The notes beneath the pieces are model-generated. The model ran no database searches. It had not been told where the DNA came from and saw only the letters and a program-made list of their open reading frames with translations. A stretch of DNA of 64,000 nt, from contig NZ_AVFL01000024.1 in NCBI RefSeq assembly GCF_000576635.1, forward strand, positions 60,654 to 124,653, read 5' to 3'. Both the position numbers and the translations under genes were made by a program. The stretch comes from Skermanella stibiiresistens SB22. GTDB taxonomy: Bacteria; Pseudomonadota; Alphaproteobacteria; Azospirillales; Azospirillaceae. Each line of letters starts with the position of its first letter. Position 1 is the first letter of the stretch. Shown piece after piece: positions 32,896 through 42,649 of the stretch.

Positions 32896-35800
32896 ATGTC
32901 ACCAGACCGACGGACCTTTCCGCCCAACAGTGCCCCGAATAGCGCCGATGCCATGACCGCCGCAGCAATCCCCTTGGATCCCACCGTCATCAGGCCCGCC
33001 ACCACGCCGAAGCCGGCCGACCCGGCCGCCGCCGCCCTTGGATTGGAGCGCTGGGAGGAACAGGCCGCCCGCTGCCCCGACGCGGAGGTCGCCGCCTTCG
33101 CCCGGGCGTACGCCACCGATCCGGCGGGCCGTCGGCTGCTGGAGGCGGTGTTCGGGAATTCGCCCTTCCTGACCCAGGCGATGGTGATCGATCCAGCCTT
33201 CGCGCGCCGCATGCTGACGCTGGGCTGGGACGCCGCGTTCGACGCCGAGCTGGAGGCGGTCCGAACGGAGCTGGCGGCGGAGCGCGACACGGCCAAGCTG
33301 ATGGCTAGGCTGCGTGTCGCCAAGCGGCGGGTCTCGCTGTTGACCGCCGTGGCCGACATCGCGGGTGGCTGGGATCTGGCGCGCGTGACGCTGGCGCTCA
33401 GCCGGTTCGCCGAGGACGCGCTCCGCCTCGCCTGCGACCATCTGCTGTCGAAGGCCGCGGCGGGCGGGTCGCTGATCCTGCCCGAGCCGGAGCGGCCCTC
33501 GGTCGGGAGCGGTCTGATCGTTCTGGCCATGGGTAAGTTCGGTGCGCGCGAGCTCAATTATTCCAGCGATATAGATCTGATCGTCCTATACGACGACCAC
33601 GTCGTTCAAACCACCCAGCCGGACAACATGGCTCGAACATTCGTTCGTCTCGCGCGGGAACTTGTCCGTATTATGGAGGAACGCACGCGGGACGGCTATG
33701 TCTTCCGCACCGACTTGCGCCTGCGCCCCGATCCGGGGGCGACGCCGCTGGCGGTTTCCGTCTCCGCCGCGGAATCCTATTACGGCAGCCTGGGCCAGAA
33801 CTGGGAACGCGCGGCCATGATCAAGGCCCGCGCGGTGGCGGGCGACCTCGAAGCGGGCCGGAACTTCCTGCGCTTCCTGGTGCCGTTCATCTGGCGCCGC
33901 AGCCTGGATTTCGCGGCGATCCAGGACATCCACTCGATCAAGCGCCAGATCAACGCGCACCGCGGCTACAGGAGCACGGCGGTCAACGGCCACAACGTCA
34001 AGCTGGGCCGCGGCGGCATCCGCGAGATCGAGTTCTTCGCCCAGACCCAGCAGCTCATCTTCGGCGGCCGCGATCCGACGCTGCGCACCTCGGGCACGGT
34101 CGAGAGCCTGCTGGCCCTGGTGGCGTCGGGCCGGATCGAGCGTCCGGTCGCCGACGATCTGATCAAATCGTACGAATTTCTCCGAATGGTCGAGCACCGC
34201 GTCCAGATGAAGGACGACCGCCAGACCCACACCCTGCCGACCGACGACGCCGGCGTCGCGGCGCTCGCCGCCTTCATGGGCTATGCCGAGGCGGAGCCCT
34301 TCCGCGTCGACCTGCTGGAGACGCTGGACCGGGTCGAGGACCACTACGCCGCCCTGTTCGAGGAGGCGCCGCCGCTGTCCGGCCCCGGCAACCTCGTGTT
34401 CACCGGGACGGAGGACGATCCCGACACGCTGGAGACCCTGCGCGCCATGGGCTTTGGCAATCCCGCCGCCGTGGCCGCCGCCGTGCGGGCGTGGCACCAT
34501 GGCCGCTACCGCGCGACCCGCAGCACCCGCTCGCGCGAGTTGCTGACGGAGCTGGGGCCGACCTTGCTGGAGGCGCTGGGCGCCACCGCCAACCCCGACG
34601 ACGCCTTCAACCGCTTCGACGAGTTCCTGGCCCGTCTGCCGGCGGGGGTCCAGCTGTTCTCCATGTTCTACAGCAACCCCAACCTGCTGAGCCTGCTGGC
34701 CGAGATCATGGGATCGGCTCCCCGTCTGGCCGAGGTGCTCAGCCGCAACCCCAACCGGCTCGACGCGGTGCTGACGCCCGGCTTCTTCGACGCCCTACCC
34801 ACGCGCGCGGCCCTGTCCGAGCAACTGGACCTGCTGCTGCACCAGGCGCGCGACTATGAGGACGTGCTGAACATCGCCCGGCGCTGGACCAACGACCAGA
34901 TCGTCTGGGCCGGCATCCACATCCTGCGCAACATCACGGACGGCGAACGCTGCGGGCCATTCCTGTCCGATGTCGCCGACCTGGGCTTGGCGGCGCTGGA
35001 GCCGCGCGTCGCCGACGATTTCGCCCGCCGCCATGGCCGGTTCGCGGAGGCCGAAGGGGCGGCGCCGGAGGATCGCCACGGCATGGCGATCCTGGCGCTC
35101 GGCAAGCTGGGCAGCCGGCAGATGACCCTGCGGTCCGACCTGGATCTGATCATGGTCTACGACACGCCGCCCGGATCGACCGCCTCGGATGGCCCGAAGC
35201 CGCTGGCCCCCAACGAGTATTTCATCCGCCTGACCCAGCGCATGATCAACGCCCTGACGGCGCCGACCGGCGAGGGCCGCCTCTACGACATCGACATGCG
35301 GCTGCGTCCCAGCGGCAAGTCGGGTCCCCTGGCGATCAGCCTGGAGAGCTTCCAGCGTTATCAGATGAACGACGCCTGGACCTGGGAGCACATGGCGCTG
35401 ACCCGCGCCCGCGTCATCCATGGCCCGGCGGAGTTGACCAGCCGCCTGGACGCCGCGGTGCGCGAGGTGCTGACCCGTCCGCGCGACCCCGACAAGCTGC
35501 TGCGCGATGTCGCCGAGATGCGGGCCCGGATCGACAAGGAGTTCGGCACCACCGACATCTGGGACGTCAAATATGTCCGTGGCGGCACCATCGACGTGGA
35601 GTTCATAGCCCAATACCTGATGTTGCGCCACGCCGCCGAGCACCCGGAGATCCTCGGCGGCGACGCGGCGGCGGCTTTGCGGATGGCGGCCGGAGCCGGC
35701 CTGCTGGACGAGGGGATCGCGACCGACCTGCGCGAGGCATTGTCGCTCTGGCGCCGGATCCAAGGCTTCCTGCGCCTGACCACCGAAGGCCGCTTCGACA

Positions 35801-35976
35801 TCGCCAAGGCGCCGGCGGGCCTGCGCCAAGCGCTTGCCCGCGCCGCCTTCCCGGACCGCGCCGAGATGCCCGGCTTCGACAGCGCCGCCCTGGAGAACCA
35901 AGCCCGCGCCATCGCCACCCGCGCCCACCGCCACTTCATCCATCTGGTGGAGGAACCGGCGGCGGCGCTGCCGTGA
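32896..35976 (+). CDS. glnE: Bifunctional glutamine synthetase adenylyltransferase/deadenylylase
   Basis: From ATG 32896 the product is 1026 residues; ATG 32953 (1007 residues) is equally plausible. The two nucleotidyltransferase domains are seen: the N-terminal, adenylyl-removing domain (ELNYSSDIDLIVLYDD, about 218-234) with GRGGIREIEFFAQTQQL, and the C-terminal, adenylylating domain (TLRSDLDLIMVYD, about 745-757) with KYVRGGTIDVEFIAQYL. GlnE tunes glutamine synthetase under PII control. No neighbouring nitrogen genes are in the window. Ends convergent to ccdB, 5 bp apart. Confidence 0.96.
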   Translation: MSPDRRTFPPNSAPNSADAMTAAAIPLDPTVIRPATTPKPADPAAAALGLERWEEQAARCPDAEVAAFARAYATDPAGRRLLEAVFGNSPFLTQAMVIDPAFARRMLTLGWDAAFDAELEAVRTELAAERDTAKLMARLRVAKRRVSLLTAVADIAGGWDLARVTLALSRFAEDALRLACDHLLSKAAAGGSLILPEPERPSVGSGLIVLAMGKFGARELNYSSDIDLIVLYDDHVVQTTQPDNMARTFVRLARELVRIMEERTRDGYVFRTDLRLRPDPGATPLAVSVSAAESYYGSLGQNWERAAMIKARAVAGDLEAGRNFLRFLVPFIWRRSLDFAAIQDIHSIKRQINAHRGYRSTAVNGHNVKLGRGGIREIEFFAQTQQLIFGGRDPTLRTSGTVESLLALVASGRIERPVADDLIKSYEFLRMVEHRVQMKDDRQTHTLPTDDAGVAALAAFMGYAEAEPFRVDLLETLDRVEDHYAALFEEAPPLSGPGNLVFTGTEDDPDTLETLRAMGFGNPAAVAAAVRAWHHGRYRATRSTRSRELLTELGPTLLEALGATANPDDAFNRFDEFLARLPAGVQLFSMFYSNPNLLSLLAEIMGSAPRLAEVLSRNPNRLDAVLTPGFFDALPTRAALSEQLDLLLHQARDYEDVLNIARRWTNDQIVWAGIHILRNITDGERCGPFLSDVADLGLAALEPRVADDFARRHGRFAEAEGAAPEDRHGMAILALGKLGSRQMTLRSDLDLIMVYDTPPGSTASDGPKPLAPNEYFIRLTQRMINALTAPTGEGRLYDIDMRLRPSGKSGPLAISLESFQRYQMNDAWTWEHMALTRARVIHGPAELTSRLDAAVREVLTRPRDPDKLLRDVAEMRARIDKEFGTTDIWDVKYVRGGTIDVEFIAQYLMLRHAAEHPEILGGDAAAALRMAAGAGLLDEGIATDLREALSLWRRIQGFLRLTTEGRFDIAKAPAGLRQALARAAFPDRAEMPGFDSAALENQARAIATRAHRHFIHLVEEPAAALP

Positions 35977-35981
35977 GGCCC

Positions 35982-36296
35982 TTATTCTCCGTAGGCGATC
36001 AGTTCATCGATCGCGCGAATGATCCGCGTGCTGTGCTGGTCGAGATTGTCGATGGAGGGACCGAGTTCCTTGGTCGGAAAGCTTACGATCGCGAGAGGGT
36101 CAATGACAACGTCGTGGCCTTCGATCGTGAAACAGGGGTTAAGGTCGTGATCCGTGTGGCCGGCATGCGATCGTAGGACGAGCGGCACGATCGCACGACG
36201 TGGAGTCCTGTCGTAACGATCACGCTGGATCACCAGCAGGTAGGGAGTCGCTGTCTTGGTACGTCCAAGATTTCTATGAACGTCGAATTGCGGCAT
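35982..36296 (-). CDS. ccdB: CcdB-family toxin
   Basis: A 104-residue protein starting MPQFDVHRNLGRTKTATPYL with the CcdB-typical beta-strand YLLVIQRDRYDRTPRRAIVP. F-plasmid CcdB traps DNA gyrase and its C-terminal Trp-Gly-Ile is essential for killing. Here the C terminus reads LIAYGE, so Trp is Tyr and the final Ile is Glu, while the Gly is kept. Toxicity may be altered or the target different. Its ATG shares one base with the ccdA stop (TGATG), so translation is coupled. Confidence 0.85.
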   Translation of the reverse strand: MPQFDVHRNLGRTKTATPYLLVIQRDRYDRTPRRAIVPLVLRSHAGHTDHDLNPCFTIEGHDVVIDPLAIVSFPTKELGPSIDNLDQHSTRIIRAIDELIAYGE

Positions 36297-36583
36297 CAGG
36301 GGACGCGGTCTTCTGGCAAGTAATCCCCGATATGGTCGTCGGCCACGCATCCATGCTTCTCATGAAATTCGGTCCAGGACGCGCAGACCCTGTCCCAATG
36401 TTCCTGATCCGCCAGCTTCGACCGCCGCTCCATTTCGATGGCTGAAGCCAACAGCTTCTCGACATAATCTGAGAGGTTGTCCGTGTAGTCGCGGGCGACG
36501 CGGACCAAATCCTCATTGAGGGTCATGTTGATCCGCTGCTTCGGAGCCGAGGCATCGTAGACGTGTCCGGTTCCAAGTCGCAT
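36296..36583 (-). CDS. ccdA: CcdA-family antitoxin
   Basis: A 95-residue antitoxin with an N-terminal ribbon-helix-helix DNA-binding region (KQRINMTLNEDLVRVARDYT, LSDYVEKLLASAIEME) and an acidic, Trp-containing C-terminal tail (EHWDRVCASWTEFHEKHG) of the type that wraps the CcdB toxin. ATG 36583 has AGGAGG upstream; the earlier ATG-ATG at 36607 lies inside the operator. First gene of the ccdAB operon. Confidence 0.88.
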   Translation of the reverse strand: MRLGTGHVYDASAPKQRINMTLNEDLVRVARDYTDNLSDYVEKLLASAIEMERRSKLADQEHWDRVCASWTEFHEKHGCVADDHIGDYLPEDRVP

Positions 36584-36600
36584 GGGTTCCTCCTTCGACC

Positions 36601-36630
36601 GCATCATGTGTATGGTAATTCACATGATGC
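36601..36630. promoter_or_regulatory. Palindromic operator of ccdAB
   Basis: Perfect 10-bp arms GCATCATGTG and CACATGATGC flank 10 AT-rich bases (TATGGTAATT) that could include the -10 element. It lies 18-47 bp upstream of the ccdA start, consistent with autorepression by the CcdAB complex. Confidence 0.75.
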
Positions 36631-36662
36631 GGAGGGACCAGCGCCGCTTGACCGGCCCGCCG

Positions 36663-39539
36663 TCAGACGTACCAGATGCCGTCGTCGATGTAGGGCGCCC
36701 GCTGGATCTGATGCTCGGTCGATTCGGAGAAGCCCAGCACCGCGTCGGCCCTGGTCAAGCCGGCGTCCAACGCGCGGGTCCAGTTGGCGTGTCCATTGGC
36801 GTCCGGACCGCGCTCCAGCACGTTTTGGTACAGCAGGTCGACGAAGGCGCCATTCTCGACCGCGCCGAACCGGGCCAGGAATTCGGGTGAGTCGATGAAG
36901 CCCTTGGCCGCCTCGTGCGGGGTCATGCCGGCCTTGATGGCGGCCGTCCAGGCGACCAGCCCGCCGGCGTCGGGCAGCCGGTCGAACACGCTGTCATAGA
37001 GGCGGGCCACCGTCGCGGCGTCATCGTCGCGCAGCCACAGGCCCTGCTCCACGGCGGGTGCCGTGCGCTGGATGTTCTCGACCGATTCCGAGAACCCCAC
37101 CAGAGCCTCGGCCCGGGTCATGCCGTGGTCGATGGCGTTGGTCCAATTCGCGACGCCGCCATCCTCGCCCTCGCGGTGGAGCACGTTGCGGTAGAGCTGC
37201 TTGACGAAACCGGTGCTGTCCAGCTCACCATAGCGGACATTGAATTCCTCGGAGAGAACGAAGCCATTGGCCGCCTGGACCAGCGTCATGGCACCGGCAT
37301 CCACCGCGTGCTTCCAGTTCAGCAATCCGCCCTGGTCGGGGGTGCGGTCCAGCGCCGCGCCATAGAGGCGATAGACCTGCGCCGCGGTGTCGCCGGTGTC
37401 GGTGACGTAGCGCCCGTCCGCGAAGACGAGATGCTCGACGTTCCGGACCGTGTCGACGCCCTCCGGGCCGGATACCGTGCTGTCGCCCTTCATGTTGAGC
37501 GAGATGCCGTATTCGCGGCGGACACCCGTCCAGATCGCCGTGTCGATGCCGTCGCCGCCGTCGATCAGATCGTTGCCGGTGCCGCCGTCCAGGTGGTCAT
37601 CGCCAGCCCCGCCATAAAGGCGGTCGTTGCCGGCCCCGCCGATCAGCAGGTCGTTGCCGCCCATGCCTTGGATCAGGTCGTTGCCAGCTGTGCCACGCAG
37701 CACGTCGGCACCGGCGGTGCCGGTCAATTCCGATCCCAGCGGGCCGCTGTCGAACGAGCCGTCGTCGTTGGCCGCGAAGGCGGTGCCGCGGATCGCCGCG
37801 ATGGCGTCGATCTTGTCATGCAGGACGGTGCGCCAGTCATCGGCCAGGATGCCGCCGGTGTCGCCGGAGTTGGGGTTCCACGACCACCACGCCCAGGACA
37901 GGCCGGCGCTCGGCATGCCACCGTCCGTGGCACCGTCGCTGTTGAGGTCGCCGTTGAGCGTCGCCATGATCTTGGTCAGCCAGACCTTGTCCTTGGGATC
38001 GGACGCTTCCAGCTTGGTGCCGAACTCCCCCAGCAGGACCGGGGCGATACCCTGCCGGGCGATGTAGCCCCACTGGGTGTCGAACACGCCCTGGAGCTTG
38101 GACGCGTAGTCGTTCCCCTGGAACCATGGCTGGGGGTAGACCGAGTTGGGATAGTCGTGGGGCGAGTAGACCACCTTGTTCGCGATCGGCAGCGTGACCG
38201 GATCGTCGGCGACACCCTGGAGGTTGCCACCCCACCAGTACCAGCTTCCCTTGTAGGTCTCGATGCCCTCGACCATGATCAGCCAGTCGGGATTGACCTG
38301 CTGGATCGCGGATCCCGCCCGCTCGGCCGCCGCTTCCCAGTCCGTCGCCGGGTTGTCGTCGCCCCAGGTCGCCGGGCCGTGCGGCTCGTTGTGCAGGTCG
38401 GCGGCCACGACGCTGTCGTTGCCCTTGTAGCGCTGGGCCAGCATGACCCAGTCGTCGATCCAGCGCTGCTCGGTGTACTGGCCGTCGTACCACAACCCAT
38501 TGGCGTTCGGCCCATCGCCGGCGGCGCTGCGGTGATGGTCCAGGATGATCCGCATGCCGATCTGGCCGGCATAATCGACGATCTTGTCGATGATCTGCAG
38601 TCCGCTCAGCCCGGCCAGATCCGGGTTCAAAGTGAAATTGATGTTGGTCGGCGTCTTGCCCGCCAGCAGTTCCGACGAGAAGGGCAGGCGGATGGCGTTG
38701 AAGCCGGTATCCACCATCTGCTTCATCATCTCCTGCCAGTTCCGGAAGTTCAGTCCGTCGGGCGAGGCGCGCTGCGATTCCAGGCCGAACCAGTTGACGG
38801 CGCTGAGCCGCACGGCGGCGCCGCTGGCGTCGATGATCTCGTTGCCGCGGGTCGACAGGAACCCATCGGCGATGGTGTTGGGATTGGCGGGCGACGGGCC
38901 ATCGTCGTCATGGATCGTCCCGATCGCCTCCCACCGGGTCGGCACGGCGCCGTCGGGGGACGACAGCACCAGCCGGAAGGTCTCGTTCAACTCCGTCCTG
39001 GTGTCGCCGGTCACGTCGATCTTGACGGTGGCGTGGGTCTCGCCCGGAGCGAAGGTCACCGTCCCGGTGGCGTCGGTGTAATCGGTCCCGGATGTCGCAC
39101 CGCCCGCGACCGTCTTCCAATTCAATGTCACCGGCGTGGTCGAGGCGTGGGTCAGCGTCAGGTGGAAGGTCAAGGGCGTCGTGCCGCCATCCCCCTCGAC
39201 CGCGAAGGCGTCGGTCACGGTCAGGAACGGCGTCGTGGTCTCCGGGTCGGGATTGGATGACAGGAAAACGGGCTCGACCGGCTTCCCGCTGGCGGTGAAG
39301 CCGATGTTGATCTTCTCGCCCGGTTGCAGGACATGGTTCATCTCGACCGGACCGAGGGTCACGACACCCGGCGCCGAAGGCTGCGTCGTGACGTTCCACG
39401 AGGACTGGATCACCCAAGGCGCCGTGAACGACACCCGCCAGTCCGACACCGCTTCCGTCCCGTCGTTGGTCAGGAAGATCTCGCCCGTGAAACCTTGGTC
39501 CCAGGTGTTGCCGAGCTTGAATTCAGTGCGGATGGCCAT
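36663..39539 (-). CDS. GH5 glucanase with Calx-beta, RTX and DUF4214 repeats
   Basis: The 958 residues read: CBM-like beta domain (about 1-88), Calx-beta (about 105-212, complete), GH5 catalytic domain (about 225-580) with acid/base Glu385 (DLHNEPHG) and nucleophile Glu505 (LLGEFGTK), RTX nonapeptides (GGAGNDRLYGGAGDDHL, about 605-665) and DUF4214 repeats (about 718-945). RTX repeats and the lack of an N-terminal signal peptide indicate type I secretion and calcium-dependent folding outside the cell. Predicted substrate: cellulose or another beta-glucan. It is a paralogue of the GH5 enzyme at 9.4-12 kb but with an intact Calx-beta domain. Confidence 0.92.
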   Translation of the reverse strand: MAIRTEFKLGNTWDQGFTGEIFLTNDGTEAVSDWRVSFTAPWVIQSSWNVTTQPSAPGVVTLGPVEMNHVLQPGEKINIGFTASGKPVEPVFLSSNPDPETTTPFLTVTDAFAVEGDGGTTPLTFHLTLTHASTTPVTLNWKTVAGGATSGTDYTDATGTVTFAPGETHATVKIDVTGDTRTELNETFRLVLSSPDGAVPTRWEAIGTIHDDDGPSPANPNTIADGFLSTRGNEIIDASGAAVRLSAVNWFGLESQRASPDGLNFRNWQEMMKQMVDTGFNAIRLPFSSELLAGKTPTNINFTLNPDLAGLSGLQIIDKIVDYAGQIGMRIILDHHRSAAGDGPNANGLWYDGQYTEQRWIDDWVMLAQRYKGNDSVVAADLHNEPHGPATWGDDNPATDWEAAAERAGSAIQQVNPDWLIMVEGIETYKGSWYWWGGNLQGVADDPVTLPIANKVVYSPHDYPNSVYPQPWFQGNDYASKLQGVFDTQWGYIARQGIAPVLLGEFGTKLEASDPKDKVWLTKIMATLNGDLNSDGATDGGMPSAGLSWAWWSWNPNSGDTGGILADDWRTVLHDKIDAIAAIRGTAFAANDDGSFDSGPLGSELTGTAGADVLRGTAGNDLIQGMGGNDLLIGGAGNDRLYGGAGDDHLDGGTGNDLIDGGDGIDTAIWTGVRREYGISLNMKGDSTVSGPEGVDTVRNVEHLVFADGRYVTDTGDTAAQVYRLYGAALDRTPDQGGLLNWKHAVDAGAMTLVQAANGFVLSEEFNVRYGELDSTGFVKQLYRNVLHREGEDGGVANWTNAIDHGMTRAEALVGFSESVENIQRTAPAVEQGLWLRDDDAATVARLYDSVFDRLPDAGGLVAWTAAIKAGMTPHEAAKGFIDSPEFLARFGAVENGAFVDLLYQNVLERGPDANGHANWTRALDAGLTRADAVLGFSESTEHQIQRAPYIDDGIWYV

Positions 39540-39808
39540 TGGATCTCGCCTCGAAGGTCCGGTGTGACGAGGCCAATAGATATACGTGATCTAAGGTTTT
39601 CTAACCCTTTATAACGGATGGAAATCCGCCGCTTCGGCGTCAGGCGCAGGGGGTTTTCCTTCGCGCCGCCGCTTCGCTTCGTGGCTACGCCCGGCGCTAC
39701 TCCCTTGGGGCCACATTGACGGTGGCGGCCGCCGTGACATAGACTCCGGAGGCGCCGACCGCGGGGCTCCATCGTCGCCCATGGCGGCATTCCAACGAAA
39801 GATCATCC

Positions 39809-40018
39809 ATGTCCATCACCACGCTCGGCCCGCTGGCCGCGGCCGCCCGGTTCGTCTTCGGCGCCGATCACGCGACCTCCAAGGGCCTGACGGAGGCGGC
39901 GACCGGCGGGACCGAGGCCGATGTCAAGCGCGCCCAGGCGCTGGTGAAGAAGCTGCCGCCAAAGGACAGGACGCGCCTGATGGCGGCGTTCCAGACCTTC
40001 AGTGACACGGGGCCATGA
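39809..40018 (+). CDS. Small soluble protein of unknown function (69 aa)
   Basis: It starts MSITTLGPLAAAARFVFGAD and has a charged helical C terminus (AQALVKKLPPKDRTRLMAAF). Third positions are almost all G or C, supporting coding. No signal peptide or known motif. A weak purine stretch (GAAAGA) precedes ATG 39809. It follows the divergent GH5 gene by about 270 bp. No family recognised. Confidence 0.55.
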   Translation: MSITTLGPLAAAARFVFGADHATSKGLTEAATGGTEADVKRAQALVKKLPPKDRTRLMAAFQTFSDTGP

Positions 40019-40149
40019 ATCTGGGCCACAAGCCCCCCGACATCAATTCCATCCGCTCCGGCACCGCGCCACTTTTACCCGCGCTTTCGAAAGAGGTAGT
40101 GTGACAGAGTGCGCCGTGTTTCGCGGTGGGTTGAGGGTGGAAGATCGGC

Positions 40150-41514
40150 ATGAATGTCGCCGGGTTCAAATTCGCGGTCGAGATCCTGCAGAAAGGTGAC
40201 TGGACGATCCTCTGCCTGATGGCGGACGACATCGCCGCCGCGCGGATGGCCTATTCCCTAATGACGCTGCATCCCTATGACGGGGTCCGCCTGGCATTGA
40301 TCGATCCGGCGCTCCGCGACTCACCCGAGCGGGTCATCTGGGAACACCTCAAGGCACCGGAACCGGAGCCGACGGACGATTCCGGCGTCCTCGACCTGAT
40401 CCCGCTGCCGGACGGGCATCCGCTGCTGACGTCCGACCTCGATGACGACGATACCGGGAACGCCCCCAGGTCCTTCCGCCTGGGCTCCGAACGGGAAATC
40501 GACGATCCGGGTGCCGCCGCGCGGCGCAGGATCTCCGCTGGACGGGTCGATGACGGCAAGCGCCCCCGCATGTGGCCACCAACCCGGCGCGCCATCGGCA
40601 AGGCGCTCGGTGCCGGGATGATCGTGTCCGGCATCTTCGGCGCGGCGCTCTGGAACCTGCCGGAACGGCCTGGGCCAGAGGCGCCGATGGAGCCTCCCCG
40701 TCTGGCCGCCCCGGCGCCGGCGCGGTTCGCCGAGACGCCGACCGAGCCTCCCGCACCAACGCCACCACCCCCCGCCGCGGCGGCACCGACCTCCGCCGAG
40801 GTTCCGGACACGACGGCGCTGTTCGGCAAATGGGCCAAGGACGCGGCCGGTTGCGCCACCGACTATCTCCTGTTCCAGCCGGAGCGGGCCTTCATGGTCG
40901 ATTCGCGCTTGGCGCTGGCGTCCGGAGGCCCGGCTTTCTACGGCGTCGTGGAGAACGACCTCACCGTCTTCGACGGCGCCACGGAGTCGCGCTACGGCCG
41001 GCTTGGTCCGGACCAGTTGCGGCAGGTCTCGTTCTTCAGCACCCGGACCGGACCGCACGAAGGAGGGCCGACCCTGGTGCGCTGCGCCAATACCGACCCG
41101 CCCGACCGGGTGGACTGGACGCCGAACCCGATCGACCGCGCCACGGCGCTGGCGAGGCTGGCCGACGCCCGTTCGCGGTTCGAGGCGGCGCGGGCGGTCG
41201 CCGGCTCATCGCAGGTTCCCGCACCGCTACGTGGGCGCTGGGGTGCCCGCTGCGACATCGGCTATCTGGAGTGGGAAGACGGCGTCCAAACCTCGTGGAG
41301 CACCTTCGGCGGCGCCGAGAAGCGCGCCATCGCGGCCTTCAAGGAGCTGGGCAGCCGCTACACCATCGTTTTCGAGGGCGGCTACACCCAGTTCTACGAT
41401 CTGGTGGCTGATGACCAAGTCGTCCTGTCCGGTGTCGGCGCGCAGGGCGTCATGACCGATCCGGCCCCGCCGCCCTGGACCGGAAGGCGCTGCCCGGTCC
41501 CGACCAACTCCTGA
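40150..41514 (+). CDS. Membrane-anchored protein of unknown function with two related C-terminal domains (454 aa)
   Basis: An N-terminal cytoplasmic-type domain (FKFAVEILQKGDWTILCLMA, MAYSLMTLHPYDGVRLALI) is followed by an acidic linker, one transmembrane segment about residues 152-172 (GAGMIVSGIFGAALW), a proline-rich linker (PPAPTPPPP), then a periplasmic region. This region appears to hold two similar beta domains: LFGKWAKDAAGCATDYLLF and LRGRWGARCDIGYLEW each begin with a G-x-W...C pattern. The C-terminal YTIVFEGGYTQFYDLV continues the second copy. Likely a signalling or envelope adaptor; function unknown. It is convergent with pqqE, one base apart. Confidence 0.75.
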   Translation: MNVAGFKFAVEILQKGDWTILCLMADDIAAARMAYSLMTLHPYDGVRLALIDPALRDSPERVIWEHLKAPEPEPTDDSGVLDLIPLPDGHPLLTSDLDDDDTGNAPRSFRLGSEREIDDPGAAARRRISAGRVDDGKRPRMWPPTRRAIGKALGAGMIVSGIFGAALWNLPERPGPEAPMEPPRLAAPAPARFAETPTEPPAPTPPPPAAAAPTSAEVPDTTALFGKWAKDAAGCATDYLLFQPERAFMVDSRLALASGGPAFYGVVENDLTVFDGATESRYGRLGPDQLRQVSFFSTRTGPHEGGPTLVRCANTDPPDRVDWTPNPIDRATALARLADARSRFEAARAVAGSSQVPAPLRGRWGARCDIGYLEWEDGVQTSWSTFGGAEKRAIAAFKELGSRYTIVFEGGYTQFYDLVADDQVVLSGVGAQGVMTDPAPPPWTGRRCPVPTNS

Positions 41515-41515
41515 G

Positions 41516-42649
41516 TCAGGCGCCGCCGATGCGCCGGTAGATGAAGGGCGGGGGGGCGGCGCCCGCTTCCCGTTCGGCCAGCGCGAAGATCTCGTCGTGG
41601 AACGGCGACAGGCCGCAAGCCGGGTCGACCGCGTCGGCCTTGCCGGTCAGGGCGAAGGCTTGGCAGCGGCAGCCGCCCCAGTCGATCTCCTTCCGCTCGC
41701 AAGTCCGGCAGGTCTCGGGCATCCAGTCGGTGCCGCGGTAAGCCTGGAAAGCGGGCGAACTCCGCCAGATCTCCCCCAGCGGCTTGTCGCGGACGCTGTC
41801 GAACTCCAGCCCGGTGATGCTCTCCGCCGCGTGGCAGGGCAGCACCTTGCCGGCCGGCGAGATGTTGAGGAACTGTCGGCCCCAGCCGCCCATGCAGGAC
41901 TTCGGCCGCTTGGCGTAATAATCCGGGATGACGTAGTCGATCATCAGCCGGCCCTTCAGCCGGACGCGCGCCTCGTTGACCACGGATGTCGCGTTGTCCA
42001 GCTGCTCGCGGGTCGGCAGCAGGGACGCGCGGTTCTTCAGCGCCCAGCCGTAATACTGGACATGCGCGACCTCCAGCCGTTCCGCGTCCAGGTCGAGCGC
42101 CAACTGGATCATCTCCTCCAGCCGGCTCAGGTTATGGCGGTGGACGACGGCGTTGACGGTCAGCGGGAAGCCAGCCTCGCGGATCTGGCGTGCGATCTCC
42201 ATCTTGCGCTTCTGGGCACCGGCCAGGTTGCCGATCCGCTCGGCGCTCTCGACATCGGTGTCCTGGAAGCTCAGCTGGACATGGTCAAGCCCGGCGTCGT
42301 AAAGCTCCTTCAGCCGGGCCGGGTCCAGCAGCACGCCCGAGGTGATCAGATTGGTGTAGCAGCCCAGCTTGGCCGCGTGTTTGACCAAATCGGCCAAGTC
42401 CTTCCGCACGGTCGGCTCGCCGCCGGAGAAATGGACCTGGAGCACGCCAAGCCCCACCGCCTCCTCCAGCACGCGCTTCCAGGTCGCCGTGTCCAGCTCG
42501 GCGCCCGACCGCTCCAGCTCCACCGGGTTGGAGCAGTAGGGGCATTGCAGCGGGCAGCGGTGGGTCAGCTCGGCCAGCAGCGCCAAGGGCGGCGCCGGGG
42601 CGGCGGAACCGGACTTCTCGATCGTGGGAGATGGCGAGAGGGCGTTCAT
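41516..42649 (-). CDS. pqqE: PQQ biosynthesis radical SAM protein PqqE
   Basis: 377 residues from ATG 42649. The radical SAM cluster motif is CPLQCPYC (Cys32, Cys36, Cys39), and a C-terminal SPASM-type region has several cysteines ([23 protein letters not shown]). PqqE cross-links the Glu and Tyr of PqqA, the first step of pyrroloquinoline quinone synthesis. Its ATG overlaps the pqqD stop as ATGA. Last gene of pqqABCDE. Confidence 0.96.
   Translation of the reverse strand: MNALSPSPTIEKSGSAAPAPPLALLAELTHRCPLQCPYCSNPVELERSGAELDTATWKRVLEEAVGLGVLQVHFSGGEPTVRKDLADLVKHAAKLGCYTNLITSGVLLDPARLKELYDAGLDHVQLSFQDTDVESAERIGNLAGAQKRKMEIARQIREAGFPLTVNAVVHRHNLSRLEEMIQLALDLDAERLEVAHVQYYGWALKNRASLLPTREQLDNATSVVNEARVRLKGRLMIDYVIPDYYAKRPKSCMGGWGRQFLNISPAGKVLPCHAAESITGLEFDSVRDKPLGEIWRSSPAFQAYRGTDWMPETCRTCERKEIDWGGCRCQAFALTGKADAVDPACGLSPFHDEIFALAEREAGAAPPPFIYRRIGGA

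Noticed and set aside
39540..39808. Stretch between the second GH5 gene and the 69-residue gene
   Set aside because: A minus-strand frame exists but is Pro/Arg-rich with no start signal; nothing beyond a promoter region can be supported.
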